DNA from: Antedon mediterranea
Lineage: Eukaryota > Echinodermata > Crinoidea > Comatulida > Antedonidae
Assembly: GCF_964355755.1 (NCBI RefSeq)
Contig: NC_092675.1
Coordinates: 26,142,412 to 26,206,411, forward strand
Length of the DNA stretch: 64,000 nucleotides
Direction: 5' to 3'
A program made the position numbers and the translations under genes. Shown here one piece after another: positions 32,601 through 44,870 of the stretch (the stretch's first letter is position 1; the number at the start of each line of letters is the position of its first letter). A model generated the notes under the pieces. That model ran no database searches and had not been told where the DNA came from. It was given only the letters and a program-made list of their open reading frames with translations.

Positions 32601-33787
32601 GTTTTAGTTACAATGTTACAATATTATGCTATTATTATATTTATGATTTCTGCTGATAGCTGTTGTTTATCTGAATTTGTTATTAATATTAATAATTTAT
32701 AGTAAACATTAATTTATTTTTAATGCTGATTATTTTAAGAATGTACAAATAGATCAAATGCTAGTAGCATTATTGGTGGCGCTGTGGCGGGAGGTGTTTG
32801 TGCTGGTGTCATCACATTCATCATAATACCGATTTGGTAAGTTCTTATAAAGCCATTTAATACATATAATATTTAAAAAAAACTAAATAAGGAAAGTAGG
32901 CCTATAAAATTGTTTTACGTAGGCCTATAAATAACTCTGGTAGTGCATCACCTCATGTTAAAAATATTTACCAGGATTATGCAATTTGGAGATTCAGAAT
33001 AATTATCGTGGTAATTCAACTCTTACTTTCTTCTTATCTTGTTATCAAACTTTAATTCAATTTAAACCTCACATATTATATTTAAACTAAGTCATAGGCC
33101 ATTGTAGTTCTTTTGTATAGTAATGTCATAAGCAACTTGCATGTTTTTTTTTTTGTAAGTACAGTTCTAAAGTTATGCGAGTTTAACCTAAAAATGACTT
33201 CATAGTTTACTAATATAGCTAGCTCCATGGTTTACTGGTGTACCAACTTGCTGGCGTGCTGATTATTACATTTTTATTTGAACCTTTAATACAATTGATT
33301 TTGTGCTTTTTATATTTAAATATTCGTCTAGCCCAAAGGGACATCCTATATTTTGTTCAAACAACAAGTACTGAAACTTGTGTTTTAGTTGTTTGATCAA
33401 TTATTTTTGTAGTTTTATAACGATTATTTTGTGTTTCCTTTAAAAAGTAAACATCGAATATATATGGATATTTCTACTACTAATGCGTTATATGATCAAT
33501 ACGTGTACCGGGATTATGCCAGTTTCAATTCATCAGAGTAAAGTATTCCATTCAATATTTTGTTACAATTAAAACTTATATATCATATGTATATTTTGAT
33601 ATTTAGACAAGTAAACAAACATTTTTGATTCTATTTTAAATGTCTTTACAATAGAAACGAAAATAAAATGGTTAGATCAAAAGGTTTTGACAGTTATAAT
33701 TATTTAATGTTTGAAAGTTCAATATTAAATATTTCTTCTTTTTTTAAATATATTTTAAGCAATTACAAATATGAAGAAAGTGAATAA
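20339..33787 (+). CDS. Gene A: Tie-like receptor with five Ig-FN3 pairs, no kinase
   Basis: Twenty exons: 20339-20626 Ig; 21741-21992 Ig; 22707-22841, 23711-23860, 24139-24270, 24525-24611 EGF; 25353-25628 Ig and 25929-26234 FN3; 26484-26762 and 26894-27199; 27455-27733 and 27864-28169; 28351-28629 and 29278-29583; 30125-30256 EGF; 31183-31461 Ig and 32050-32358 FN3; 32740-32836 membrane; 33448-33537 and 33760-33787 tail. All join in frame (1438 codons including TAA at 33785-33787); every intron before the membrane exon is phase 1. Ig, EGF and FN3 order resembles Tie receptors, but the tail is only about 40 residues and has no kinase. Predicted surface receptor, ligand unknown. The repeated Ig exons carry several N-x-T glycosylation sites. 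The start is unclear (see 19245). AATAAA at 34479. Confidence 0.8.
20874..20890. repeat. 17 bp palindrome with flanking 7 bp direct repeats
   Basis: CATGGAGTTACTCCATG, flanked on both sides by GTCAAAT (20867-20873, 20891-20897). Same layout as the longer micro-insertions at 18188 and 45300. Confidence 0.6.
21250..21700 (-). mobile_element. Probable LINE 3' end, reverse orientation
   Basis: Read on the minus strand, a unique stretch ends ...GGTTTTTGGCAATAAATAAT followed by AAT repeats (21253-21273), as in L2/CR1-type LINE tails. The block aagtgaacctaatcact also occurs near 41099 and 42789. No coding part is present. Confidence 0.4.
21741..21992 (+). CDS. Gene A exon: Ig-like domain 2 without the usual disulphide
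   Basis: 84 codons. W-R-K-D-G-S-T-P-F and D-A-G-V-Y-E-L mark an Ig fold, but the position after D-A-G-V-Y that normally gives Y-x-C is Glu-Leu. The only Cys (V-N-V-C-D-D) has no partner. The gene B counterpart (55684) has no Cys at all. Confidence 0.8.
22707..24611 (+). CDS. Gene A exons: four EGF-like modules
   Basis: 22707-22841 (C-x-C-A-P-G-F-K-G ending), 23711-23860 (C-x-C-V-T-G-Y-K-G), 24139-24270 (C-H-C, ending F-P-W-T-G-Y-N-C) and a short 24525-24611 module with five Cys. The first three match gene B exons of identical length (135, 150, 132 bp). The fourth, 87 bp, is unlike gene B EGF4 and may be a truncated version. Confidence 0.8.
22921..22952 (+). pseudogene. Relic of an EGF exon 3' end
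   Basis: aatggatccacatgtaaaattg followed by gtaaga reads N-G-S-T-C-K-I-G plus donor, like the end of the EGF1 exon 90 bp upstream. Nothing exon-like precedes it. Confidence 0.35.
24742..25215 (-). mobile_element. Retroelement fragment with long inverted ends (Penelope-like?)
   Basis: The ends are imperfect inverted repeats of about 70 bp, carrying GTTAACTTTTTTGTTAAA, TTGTCAAGTACTTACTTGCT and GCTATTTTCA. Minus-strand translation of 24893-24990 gives L-I-K-E-A-I-W-I-R-K and M-N-I-N-R-D-Q-G-G. This resembles the C-terminal end of reverse transcriptase/endonuclease polyproteins of Penelope-like elements. It sits in the intron between EGF4 and Ig-FN3 pair 1 of gene A. Confidence 0.5.
25353..26234 (+). 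CDS. Gene A exons: Ig-FN3 pair 1
   Basis: Ig exon 25353-25628 (T-A-S-C-S-V, then S-T-Y-E-C-V) and FN3 exon 25929-26234 (E-W-T-A-W, V-V-G-Y-F-L-Y, S-V-S-A-V-R-P). The FN3 has Cys at G-L-C-E-K-E-Y and P-H-C-E, a pair absent from gene B. The Ig lacks one Tyr codon found in the other four copies and is the most diverged of the five. Confidence 0.85.
26235..28260. repeat. 970 bp tandem duplication inside gene A
   Basis: Intron blocks such as gacatctgttgcc, cagataacctaaagttgaaa and tttttctttttatttcttg recur at the same offsets before Ig copies 2 and 3. Shorter versions precede copies 1 and 4. Confidence 0.8.
26484..28169 (+). CDS. Gene A exons: Ig-FN3 pairs 2 and 3
   Basis: Ig 26484-26762, FN3 26894-27199, Ig 27455-27733, FN3 27864-28169. 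Exons and introns of the two pairs are nearly identical and offset by about 970 bp, which marks a very recent tandem duplication of a whole Ig-intron-FN3-intron block. Confidence 0.85.
28351..29583 (+). CDS. Gene A exons: Ig-FN3 pair 4
   Basis: Ig 28351-28629 (279 bp) and FN3 29278-29583 (306 bp). The intron between them is longer than in pairs 2 and 3, and holds a chimeric relic of exon ends at 28755-28810. Confidence 0.85.
28755..28810 (+). pseudogene. Chimeric relic: FN3 exon end fused to Ig exon end
   Basis: taaaacctcattgcgaaag (FN3 end with donor) is followed within 10 bp by caagaaattgttgctgaaat + atttc + gtaag (Ig end with donor). This is a recombination or deletion scar of an additional module copy. 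Confidence 0.6.
29670..29855. mobile_element. 186 bp MITE-like inverted-repeat element
   Basis: AATAAGCGACTTTGATAACC at the left matches, imperfectly, the complement of GGAGTTATTGAAGTCGCTTA + TT at the right. Both ends carry a GGGCG block further in. A central GATGTAAATTTACATC is self-complementary. Target duplication not resolved. Confidence 0.55.
29950..30020. repeat. AT microsatellite, duplicated
   Basis: tatatatatatgtttattat occurs twice within 40 bp in the intron before EGF5. Confidence 0.7.
30125..30256 (+). CDS. Gene A exon: EGF-like module 5, one Cys lost
   Basis: It corresponds to gene B EGF4 (57420-57545), with the shared ending L-E-P-D-C-(D/E)-V-G. The first Cys of the gene B module is replaced (N-F-D-T-F-Y in place of E-C-Q-S-G-F-Y), so the fold may be altered. 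Its position before the last Ig-FN3 pair mirrors gene B and suggests pairs 1-4 were inserted upstream of it. Confidence 0.8.
31183..32358 (+). CDS. Gene A exons: Ig-FN3 pair 5, membrane-proximal
   Basis: Ig 31183-31461 and FN3 32050-32358 (309 bp). The FN3 has M-W-D-T-E-Y like gene B and lacks the extra Cys of FN3 1-4, so it is the positional counterpart of the single gene B FN3. The Ig is almost identical to Ig copies 2-4, which points to gene conversion. Confidence 0.85.
32740..33787 (+). CDS. Gene A exons: membrane segment and short tail
   Basis: Membrane exon 32740-32836, tail exons 33448-33537 and 33760-33787. The tail opens K-H-R, then I-Y-M-D-I, L-Y-D-Q-Y-V-Y-R-D-Y-A-S, and ends N-Y-K-Y-E-E-S-E. 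Six tyrosines lie in the first tail exon and two in the last, none in Y-x-N context. The exon equivalent to 13660 (gene 0) and 59265 (gene B) was not found; leaving it out keeps the frame because both sides are phase 2. Confidence 0.75.
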
Positions 33788-34478
33788 CAAATGGAACAAA
33801 TTGGGAACTTGTCAAGTTAAAGTATTAAAACATTCATTGATGAAAAAAGTGAGAGATAAGATAGAGCAATTGTGTGTTGATAGAGAAGATCTGAAACAGG
33901 TGAAACGAAAGACTAGGTCAGATTGATTGAAGACTGAACTAAGTCTAGAGTACTAAAAGCATCAGATTCTTTTCCCAAACTTTGAGGGGGAAAAAAAAGA
34001 TAATGTATGCTTTTGTAACATGATTGTTAGAAATTCTATAAATTTAAGGAATTAAATTAGATTTCGTTTAAAGGCCCAATTCAAATGATCTGTGTATAAC
34101 TGACTTATCTATGATAGTTTGACTATAGTTACATTACAATATTTTAGCTATATTTACACTTTATTATACTTAAAATCTCATTTCATTAAATCAAACCCTG
34201 TGTTATGTTTCATACACGCTAAAGACACTAAACAACAGAACTCAGGTATAACATACACGAGTCAGTCAGGTGTGGATTCAAAGTGCACGAGGCATTTATT
34301 GTCAACAGCCTATTATGCTTTTCTACATACAATATCAATGCGCGTAGACCAATTACCCATGTCTTAATACACGACACCCTGCACTTCTAAAGGTAACAAT
34401 TGGCCAAAAATAAGTATTGTTTGTTTCAAATGTGCTTATTATCTTTTGTCTTCTTGAACCACAAATCCTGCATTGATC

Positions 34479-34484
34479 AATAAA
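34479..34484 (+). promoter_or_regulatory. Candidate polyadenylation signal of gene A
   Basis: AATAAA, 692 bp after the stop codon and before the ACGTT arrays begin at 34599. No closer canonical hexamer was noticed downstream of the stop. Confidence 0.4.
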
Positions 34485-34840
34485 GTGTAAATGTATTTTA
34501 TAAGAGAGATTGTTCAAACATTTGTTCCTTATATAATTTGTAATCTATTGCGTGCTTTTAAATGCGCATGTTGCCCAAAAAATGACCGTTAACTGTTACC
34601 CAGCAAACACATAACGTTATGACAACATTCGCGAACGTTATAGTTTGGTTATCGATAATAACGTTACAAAAGTACATTGTCACAACGTCATTAAAACGTT
34701 ACATAATGTGAATAAAATTACGTTAATACAAAAACGTTTTCACAACGTTTTATTTACGTAATTGAGAAACGTTTGATTATTGTTGTATAGTAACGTAACA
34801 TATTCACGTTTTAATAACGTTTACATGTGACAATTATATT

Positions 34841-37210
34841 ACGTTCAGACCTAACGTTTGAAAAATACGTTATAAAAACGTAAAATACAAACTATAAAAT
34901 AACGTTAATTTAAGATGTAATAATAATGTTATAAAAACGTATTATAATAACGTAGTTTTTATGTTATTCATTAACGTAACATTTTTACGTCTTGATAACG
35001 TACCAATATAACATTTATACAACGTTCAAGAGAAACGTTCAGAAATACGTTATATGAACGTAAAATACAAACTATAAACTAACGTTAATTTAAGATGTAA
35101 TAATAATGTTATAAAAACGTATTATAATAACGTAGTTTATATGTTATTCATTAACGTAACATTTTTACGTCTTGATAACGTATCAATATAACATTTATAC
35201 AACGTTCTAGACAAACGTTCAGAAATACGTTATACGAACGTAAAATACAAACTATAAACTAACGTTAATTTAAGATGTAATAATAATGTTATAAAAACGT
35301 ATTATAATAACGTAGTTTATATGTTATTCATTAACGTAACATTTTTACGTCTTGATAACGTACCAATATAACATTTATACAACGTTCAAGACAAACGTTC
35401 AGAAATACGTTATACGAACGTAAAATACAAACTATAAACTAACGTTAATTTAAGATGTAATAATAATGTTCTAAAAACGTATTATAATAACGTAGTTTAT
35501 ATGTTATTCATTAACGTAACATTTTTACGTCTTGATAACGTACCAATATAACATTTATACAACGTTCAAGGCAAACGTTCAGAAATACGTTATACGAACG
35601 TAAAATACAAACTATAAACTAACGTTAATTTAAGATGTAATAATAATGTTATAAAAACGTATTATAATAACGTAGTTTATATGTTATTCATTAACGTAAC
35701 ATTTTTACGTTTTGATAACGTATCAATATAACATTTATACAACGTTCTAGACAAACGTTCAGAAATACGTTATACGAACGTAAAATACAAACTATAAACT
35801 AACGTTAATTTAAGATACAATAATAATGTTATAAAAACGTATTATAATAACGTAGTTTATATGTTATTCATTAACGTAACATTTTTACGTCTTGATAACG
35901 TACCAATATAACATTTATACAACGTTCAAGACAAACGTTCAGAAATACGTTATACGAACGTAAAATACAAACTATAAACTAACGTTAATTTAAGATGTAA
36001 TAATAATGTTAAAAAAACGTATTATAATAACGTAGTTTATATGTTATTCATTAACGTAACATTTTTACGTCTTGATAACGTACCAATATAACATTTATAC
36101 AACGTTCAAGACAAACGTTCAGAAATACGTTATACGAACGTAAAATACAAACTATAAACTAACGTTAATTTAAGATGTAATAATAATGTTATAAAAACGT
36201 ATTATAATAACGTAGTTTATATGTTATTCATTAACGTAACATTTTGACGTTTTGATAACGTATCAATATAACATTTATACAACGTTCTAGACAAACGTTC
36301 AGAAATACGTTATACGAACGTAAAATACAAACTATAAACTAACGTTAATTTAAGATGTAATAATAATGTTATAAAAACGTATTATAATAACGTAGTTTAT
36401 ATGTTATTCATTAACGTAACATTTTTACGTCTTGATAACGTACCAACATAACATTTATACAACGTTCAAGACAAACGTTCAGAAATACGTTATACGAACG
36501 TAAAATACAAACTATAAACTAACGTTAACTTAAGATGTAATAATAATGTTATAAAAACGTATTATAATAACGTAGTTTATATGTTATTCATTAACGTAAC
36601 ATTTTTACGACTTGATAACGTATCAATATAACATTTATACAACGTTCAAGACAAACGTTCAGAAATACGTTATACGAACGTAAAAAACAAACTATAAACT
36701 AACGTTAATTTAAGATGTAACAATAATGTTATAAAAACGTTTTTTAATAACTTAGTTTTAATTTTATTTATTAACGTAACGTTTTAACGTCTTAATAACG
36801 TACAAGTATAACACTTATACAACGTTTAAGACAAACTTTGTGAAATACGTTGTACAAATGTAAAATGCAAACTATAACATAACGTTAATTTAAGATGTAA
36901 TAATAATGTTATAAAAACGTATTATAATAACATATATTTCATGTTACTTATTAACATAACATTTTAAAGTCTTGATTAACTCCAAATATAACATTTATAC
37001 AACGTTCAAAGCAAACGTTCGGCAAACACGTTGTAAAAACGTAAAGTACAAACTATAAAATAACGTTATTTTAAGATGTAATAATAATGTTATAAAAACG
37101 TATTATAATAACGTAGTTTTTATGTTATTTATTAACGTATCATTTTAACGTCTTGATAACGTACCAAGGTAACATTTATAAAACATTCAAGACAAACGTT
37201 CAGATAATTT
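34841..37210. repeat. 180 bp ACGTT-rich tandem array, about 13 units
   Basis: Units repeat at exactly 180 bp through the central part (AACGTTAATTTAAGATGTAA at 35081, 35261, 35441 and so on). Each carries many AACGT/ACGTT words. Outer units (34841, 36700-37200) are more diverged, as expected from homogenisation of the middle. Confidence 0.92.
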
Positions 37211-39776
37211 TAGATGTAATGCAAATGTATAATATTATCATCACGTAGTATTTATGTTATTTAGTAACGTAACATATTGTGTTTTGATTATTATATTAGA
37301 TTAGTATTTTTTATATTAAATAATGTTTTTGAACACATTTACGGCCGGCATCTTGTTGGTTCCCCCTCCTGTTGGAATCACTTTTTAGTCTGGAGTACGC
37401 CCTCTCTGGATAATTTAACGGGTTTGTCGATCGCGCCCTCAATTTAAGAGTTATTTTGAACAACAATCTTAATAACAATTACTTAAATTATACGCTATTA
37501 GAAGCGCAAACAAATGACTATTTTTATAAATGTCTCCTTCAATCTGTGCGCGCGTCTTACAAAAAACAAACTTACATTAAATTAGGTTTTTTTAATATAT
37601 TTAGGCCTATTTATATTTTTATAGAATAATTTGTGTTTATAAACTATGTATTTTATTTCCGAACAAAAATTTATATAAATACAGGTATAGGCCTAGGCCT
37701 ACTAATACTACTAGCCTAGTTAGGCCCCAGCCCCCCCCCCCCCCCCCCCCCCCACACCCTAAAAATCCCCTTCCCTCTTATTATCATAATTATATGATTG
37801 TATTGCAACCACGTCTTTAGAAAAAAACAATTTGTATCCAAATCTAATTTCGGATACGAAAACATCCTTCCACATTCCAAGAAAAAAACTAGCTCCTACT
37901 ACTAGCTATTCTATACAGTACAATTTCTACAATACAACATCAATCAAATTTCCCCCCGCAAAAGAGGCCTACACTTTTTGAGACTCGTCAATATTTTCCC
38001 GTCGAATTCTTAGTTCATTACTAGGTAGTATAAGTATAGGCTTTGATAAATCATTTAATACAAATAAAAAAGTAGAACCACCAGAAATTTTTTCCGCTAT
38101 AGTAGGCCTAAATGGCATGGTCTAACTTAACCTTCTACCTACTAGGGAACGTAGGTTGGCCGAGGCACTCTACTTGACTTGCTAGGCCCCCCACACTACA
38201 AGTCCTAGGCCTACCCGTTAGGCCAATTTCTATCGCGGAGTGGTGATAAGGATACGCAGCTAAAGTGAATTTCCTCCGCTACACTGAACCACGAGCTAAG
38301 CCTACATGTTTACCGAGACTCGTCAATTTATTTTTTATGGCATCAATGCTACATATTTTGCCCATTGGTAATACATTTTATCGTACTAAAAGTACTTATT
38401 AATTTAATTAATTATGTCTATACTTTATTTATTTAGATATTTAGTTTTCGTTTCTTGTTGAATAAACTACAAATAAATAAAGCTATTGTATTTCTAAAGG
38501 TTCCTTTAGCAAAATGGAATCACCTTTCCTATAGTATAAGAATACAAAAATATTTATGATCTCGCTATCTAAACGATGTAGCCTGTGGGGTTAAAGAATA
38601 CTCGAGCGGAAGAATAGAACACACAATAACCATATCTATTACCAGTAAAACAGCGTCCTCTCATATTATTTCGCGTAGGTTTCAAATAACGGGAAAAAAA
38701 ATCAAATAATATCTAATTAATGACTAATAATTACATTACATTTAATATTTAATAGCATAAGTGTGTTCCACTCATAAAAGAGTATTTAATTCCAAAATTT
38801 TAATACAGTATATCGGAAAGTTAGATTTTTATTAGTAATAGATATTTAGTATTATTTGGATAAAATAAAACTGTAAAACATCATTAAAAAACCATCGCGG
38901 AAAAATACTTAACCAATTTCAATTTTGTTCAAATTTGGTACAATAATTTTATATGTATTTATTTATCTTTAGTATAAAAATTGGGCACTTTACTAGAATT
39001 TTAGATGATTTGGACATTTTTATTTTTTCAAAATATGATGCCTATGGTTCTATAATACATTTACAACATTTTTTTACTAAAAGTGCGCCTAAGTTAATTT
39101 TTTTTAAAAACTTGACACTAGTATTTTTCTTTTACATTATAACATTTGTGTAGTACATATAAATAATACAAATAAAAAAAAGTAGGCGCGCCTATAATAT
39201 TTTCTTGAGTTTGACAGTAATTTTCATTGGTGAAACGTTGGCTGCTAGTTAAATTTTCTTAATCAAAAGATCAATTATTGTTCATTTTGGTATATTAGTG
39301 GAGAGTGAGATCAAAGCAGTCGTGAATTAAAATTTCCATAATTTCATATTATTACATTCGCCATTTACATCGCATTATAAATAGTATTTTATAGTGGATT
39401 TGGAATAGCTAACATCATGTGTGTAGTTTAAACCATGGAGGTATAAACTAACTACACTATATCAGGAGATAATGCAAAGATTAAAGGAATTAATTGTAAG
39501 TCCCCCATGCATTTGGCAATTCGCATTAATGAATACAACAACAGGAAACAACATATCATTGCATATTTACTTTAAAATCTTATCTAAATGTCTAATAAAA
39601 CCATGAGATTAAAACTACAATTGCAATCTTCTAACCTTAATCATATTTGGCACTTATTCATAAATTCTAATACTGATGTTAAAATACACCTAACACTTGG
39701 AAGCGACTGTCATGTGTTCAGTAAAGAAACCCATCTAATACTTGATAAATTTTGCAAAATAAATAAATGTCTAATA
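37211..39776. other. Non-coding stretch with C23 tract
   Basis: AT-rich, with TAGGCCTA words at 37690-38230 and an uninterrupted run of 23 C at 37731-37753. No coding frame, RNA gene or clear repeat beyond this; an 88-codon frame at 39588 is unsupported. Confidence 0.5.
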
Positions 39777-42700
39777 AAGGAAATAATATTGATCAAAGTA
39801 TTTAACTACACTCAACAAACAATCGAATTCTATAAAGCAAAATTGTTTATCTAAATTAGGATGAATACAATTACATAAGTAGTCATCAGTGTAGCTCATT
39901 TCCTTTAATAACAAACGTTGGTTCTTAGAACAGTGTATTTTTCACTTTTTCATTAAATTGTGTATTCAAAATAAGTATACACTCATTAAAGAGCGTTATT
40001 AAACACAAACGATTGTATTGTATTTAAAAATTTGAAAGTTAACATTTAAAAAGTATAATACACGGCCGATGTACATAATATTTAATCCGAGTTCTACACT
40101 GTAACTTGTGCAGATATCCTATTACAAGAAGGTATGTCGTTAATTACCATGGTAACTTATATAAATCAACCTTCTAGAATGGAATTTAAAGTATAGGTCA
40201 ACATTAACCGCTTGGCAAACAGATCTTAAATTAAAAACCATTTAAAGACAAAACAGTATTGACAGATATATATGTTTGTTTTTGTTCTGTCTGATTAATA
40301 CAATTTTATTACCAACTATCATACTTTTCTGCTTAACTGTGTTTTTATATTATTATATAGCTACATTTATTCATTCATATTTTGTATTTCACCTAATATG
40401 TTATCACATTTATTTCCGCCCTTTAGATACAATCTTTAATTTCAAAATATAATCCTGTGTTCTTATTTTGTTGTGTTTTGTATAATGTAATTAATGTACT
40501 GTAATTAAACTATCCCCTGCTATTACTTCATCAATAACGATTGCACGGGACCATATTAATTATTAGTATAAAGACGGGAAAGGCACAAGAATTACAGTTT
40601 TTATGGCCGTTTGACTACAAAATAGCTGGCTGAGAGACCCATATTTTTAAATAAAACTCACTTCACTTTCCAAATCCTGAGTTTGAGAATGCAAATTGAA
40701 AAAAAGGAAGATTAGGCCTATTGAGGGGCCTATTGGTAAATTGAAAGCATGAAATGTTCCTTAAATTAAATCCTCCGAATTAATTTGTATGGCGTAATTA
40801 TGCTTAGTTTATTTCTAAATTCTGAAGAATACGTTCTTATTGAACATAATATGGTGCGGCTTGCTAGACTCCCAACTTGTACCGATCATATTACAAGAAG
40901 GTAGTCATTAATTTCCATGGTAACTGGTCTTAAATGTATAGAATAAGGTCAACTCCATCAATTCATTAATATAAAGAAACAGAATCGTACGTCCAGTTAT
41001 GATAGTTAATGATTACAGTTTATATTATACAGTTTCATTATTTATTCGGTCTATTTCAGTATATACATATACAAATTTGGGAGACCAGTCAACCTAAGTG
41101 AACCTAATCACTGTAGCTGAGCCGGTTATTTTAAAAACTATTGTATCTTTAGAAACTAAAGTTTCACATATAAAATATACTAACAAATGGTATGATAGTC
41201 TAGTAATAGTATTTAAACTTTTTAAGCGCAATAATGCTGAATAGGGCTTACAATGTCATCAACATGAACTATTACTTAATAATAATATGTTTAAACGTTT
41301 GCAGAATTATTCTGTTGAATTAATTATTAGTATAGTACTAGTAGGTATATTATTAATTAGGTGAATCTAGTACTTATTTGTGACTTTTATGAATAATATA
41401 ACCAATGATCTCAGGGAATCGGTTAACCATGAAGGAAATAATATTGATCAAAGTATTTAAATCTACTCTCAACAAACAATCGAATTCTATAAAGCAAAAT
41501 TGTTTATCTAAATTAGGATGAATACAATTACATAAGTAGTCATCAGTGTAGCTCATTTCCTTTAACAAACGTTGATTCTTCTTAGAACAGTGTATTTTTC
41601 ACTTTTTCATTAAATTGTGTATTCAAAATAAGTATACACTCATTAAAGAGCGTTATTAAACACAAACGATTGTATTGTATTTAAAAATTTGAAAGTTAAC
41701 ATTTAAAAAGTATAATACACGGCCGATGTACATAATATTTAATCCGAGTTCTACACTGTAACTTGTGCAGATATCCTATTACAAGAGGGTATGTCGTTAA
41801 TTACCATGGTAACTTATATAAATCAACCTTCTAGAATGGAATTTAAAGTATAGGTCAACATTAACCGCTTGGCAAACAGATCTTAAATTAAAAACCATTT
41901 AAAGACAAAACAGTATTGACCGATATATATGTTTGTTTTTGTTCTTTCTGATTACAATTTTATTACCAACTATCATACTTTTCTGCTTAACTGTGTTTTT
42001 ATATTATTATATAGCTACATTTATTCATTCATATTTTGTATTTCACCTAATATGTTATCACATTTATTTCCGCCCTTTAGATACAAACTTTAATTTCAAA
42101 ATGTAATCCTGTGTTCTTTTTTGTTGTGTTTTGTATAATGTAATTAATGTGTAATTAAACTACCCCCTGCTATTACTTCATCAATAACGATTCACGGGAC
42201 CATATTTATTAGTATAAAGACGGGAAAGGCATAAGAATTACAGTTTTTATGGCCGTTTGACTACAAAATAGCTGGCTGAGAGACCCATATTTTTAAATAA
42301 AACTTAATTCACTTTCCAAATCCTGAGTTTGAGAATGCAAATTGAAAAAAAGGAAGACAGGAAAGCTGACAACGAATAAGTTGTCAATGTATTTTAAGCA
42401 AATGAGTGGGCCTATTGGGGGCCTATTGGTAAATTGAAAGCATGAAATGTCCCTTAAATTAAATCCTCCGAATTAATTTGTATGGTGTAATTATGCTTAG
42501 TTTATTTCTAAATTCTGAAGAATACGTTCTTATTGAACATAATGGTGCGGCTTGCTAGACTCCCAACTTGTACTGATCATATTACAAGAAGGTATTCGTT
42601 AATTTCCATGGTAACTGGTCTTAAATGTATAGAAGGTCAACTCCATCAATTCATTTTATAAAGAAACAGAATCGTACGTCCAGTTATGATAGTTAATGAT

Positions 42701-44870
42701 TACAGTTTATATTATACAGTTTCATTATTTATTCGGTCTATTTCAGTACGGTATATACATATACAAATTTGGGAGACCAGGGTCAACCTAAGTGAACCTA
42801 ATCACTGTAGCTGAGCCGGTTATTTTAAAAACTATTGTATCTTTAGAAACTAAAGTTTCACATATAAAATATACTAAAGTAACAAAGATGGTAGGATAGT
42901 CTAGTCATAGTATTTAAACTTAAGCGCAATAATGCTGAATAGGGCTTACATTACAATGTCATCAACATGAAATATTACTTAATAATAATATGTTTAAATG
43001 TTTGCAGAATTATTCTGTTGAATTAATTTGTAGTATAGTAGGTATAAATATTATTAATTAGGTGAATCTAGTACTTATTTGTGACTTTTATGAATAATAT
43101 AACCAATGATCTCAGGGAATCGGTTAACCATGAAGGAAATTATATTGATCAAAAATATTTAAATCTACACTCAACAAACAATCGAATTCTATAAAGCAAA
43201 ATTGTTTATCTAAATTATGATGAATACAATTACATAATTAGTCATCAGTGTAGCTCATTTCCTTTAACAAACATTGGTTCTTAGAACAGTGTATTTTTCA
43301 TCTTGAAAATCGTTCCATTGATAATTCCGTATGATAATTCAGAAATGTTGATCTCACTTTTTCATTAAATTGTGTATTCAAAATAAATAAAATTATAAAA
43401 CAAAACATAGTCATTGTCATACACTCATTAAACACAAACGATTAAAAATGTGAATGTTAACATTTAAAAAGTATACGGCCGATGCGGTGTACATTATAAT
43501 ATTTAATTTATAATATTTAACCCGAGTTCTACTCTGCAACTTGTACTATCCTATTACAAGAGGGTACGTCGTTAATTACCATGGTAACTTAATGGAAGTT
43601 AATTTATAGGTCAACATTAACGCATTGGCAAACAGATCTTAAAATACAATTTAAAAACTTTAAAAAAGTATTGACCGATATATATGTTTGTTTTTGTTCC
43701 TTCTGATTACATTTTCAAAATTTCAAATCAATATCAAAATAAAAAAAAGTTTGCAAATGTAACGAGGTTGAAATGAATATCACTTTGTTTGAGTATGTCC
43801 AAACTACAAAGAAATTAGTCACTGCTTTTTGAAAAATGAGAAAAGTTTATATTTTTACTAATGAATAACAAAAATAAAAAAGTAATCAATAACCTGGTAT
43901 AATTTGCCCTTTTCGCATATAAAAAAAAACCTAACTATTATGCTTTTACTGCTACTTACATTTAATTTTATGTAGGCCTATTATTTTATATTATGGTACT
44001 TGGGCCAGTGGCCTACTGTTGAATAATGTATAGTTAACCTGTTGATCAGCTTATTGCTAATGTCGGTAACTTGATCATACATTACAAGAATGTAAGGTCG
44101 TTAATTTCCAGAAAGCCAACAATTACAGAATTAAAGTATAAGGTCAACGTTATTAACTTGTACAAGTAAATCTAAAGATAAAAGCTCTTTATGGGATGTT
44201 CTATCCAATAAATAAGTAAATTTAAATTTACGAATAAAAAGAAATTCAATTATTAGGCTCTATAGGAATGGTGATAAATATCTATATAATGTAGCGATAT
44301 TCTAAAAGCAGTATTGTTATCTTATTGTATTTAAGTTCATATTTACTTAGTAGCTTGTATATCCTCAATGATAGTTTGATTTTACACATTCCACACTCTG
44401 AATTAATTAAGATTGTACCTCCTTTATCTAGGTTTCCATAACAACTGGTCAATTTTGTGGGTTTTGTGGTGGGGAATAAGAAAGTTTTATACCCTGTGTT
44501 ATCATGGAATACTGTGAAATTGGATATATGAGTCAGATCTGTGTAGTTAGTATTGAGTTTTAAAAGTAAGCAGTTGTGTTATAATTAAAAAAAGCATTTT
44601 CTATTGGAATTCTGTGTTTCATCGATTTTGTAGCTGAAATTGAGAACCTGGGTTTAAGTTATTATTGTTATTATTTTGTGAAGAGCTACATATAGAGTAT
44701 AGACTAAAGTTTCACATAATATAAAATCTACTAACAAAGGGTTATGATAATCATAAATGAAGCGCAATAATGCTAAAGAGGGAATGCTAAAATAGGGCTA
44801 AATAGTCTACAATAATACTGGGTTGATCAAACCATGGATCTATAAAGTATAGGTTCAAACTATAGAAGTC
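39777..44870. repeat. Tandem triplication of a 1.7 kb unit
   Basis: Unit 1 is 39777-41429, unit 2 is 41430-43132 and unit 3 runs from 43133 to about 44870. Each opens with gaaataatattgatcaaag (one base differs in unit 3). Shared blocks include caaacaatcgaattctataa, ttaattaccatggtaactta and atagctggctgagagaccca. Units 1 and 2 are close; unit 3 is partly deleted and more diverged. No conserved reading frame spans the units. Confidence 0.85.

Noticed and set aside
39588-39854. 88-codon frame partly inside the 1.7 kb unit
   Set aside because: The frame is not kept in the second and third units.
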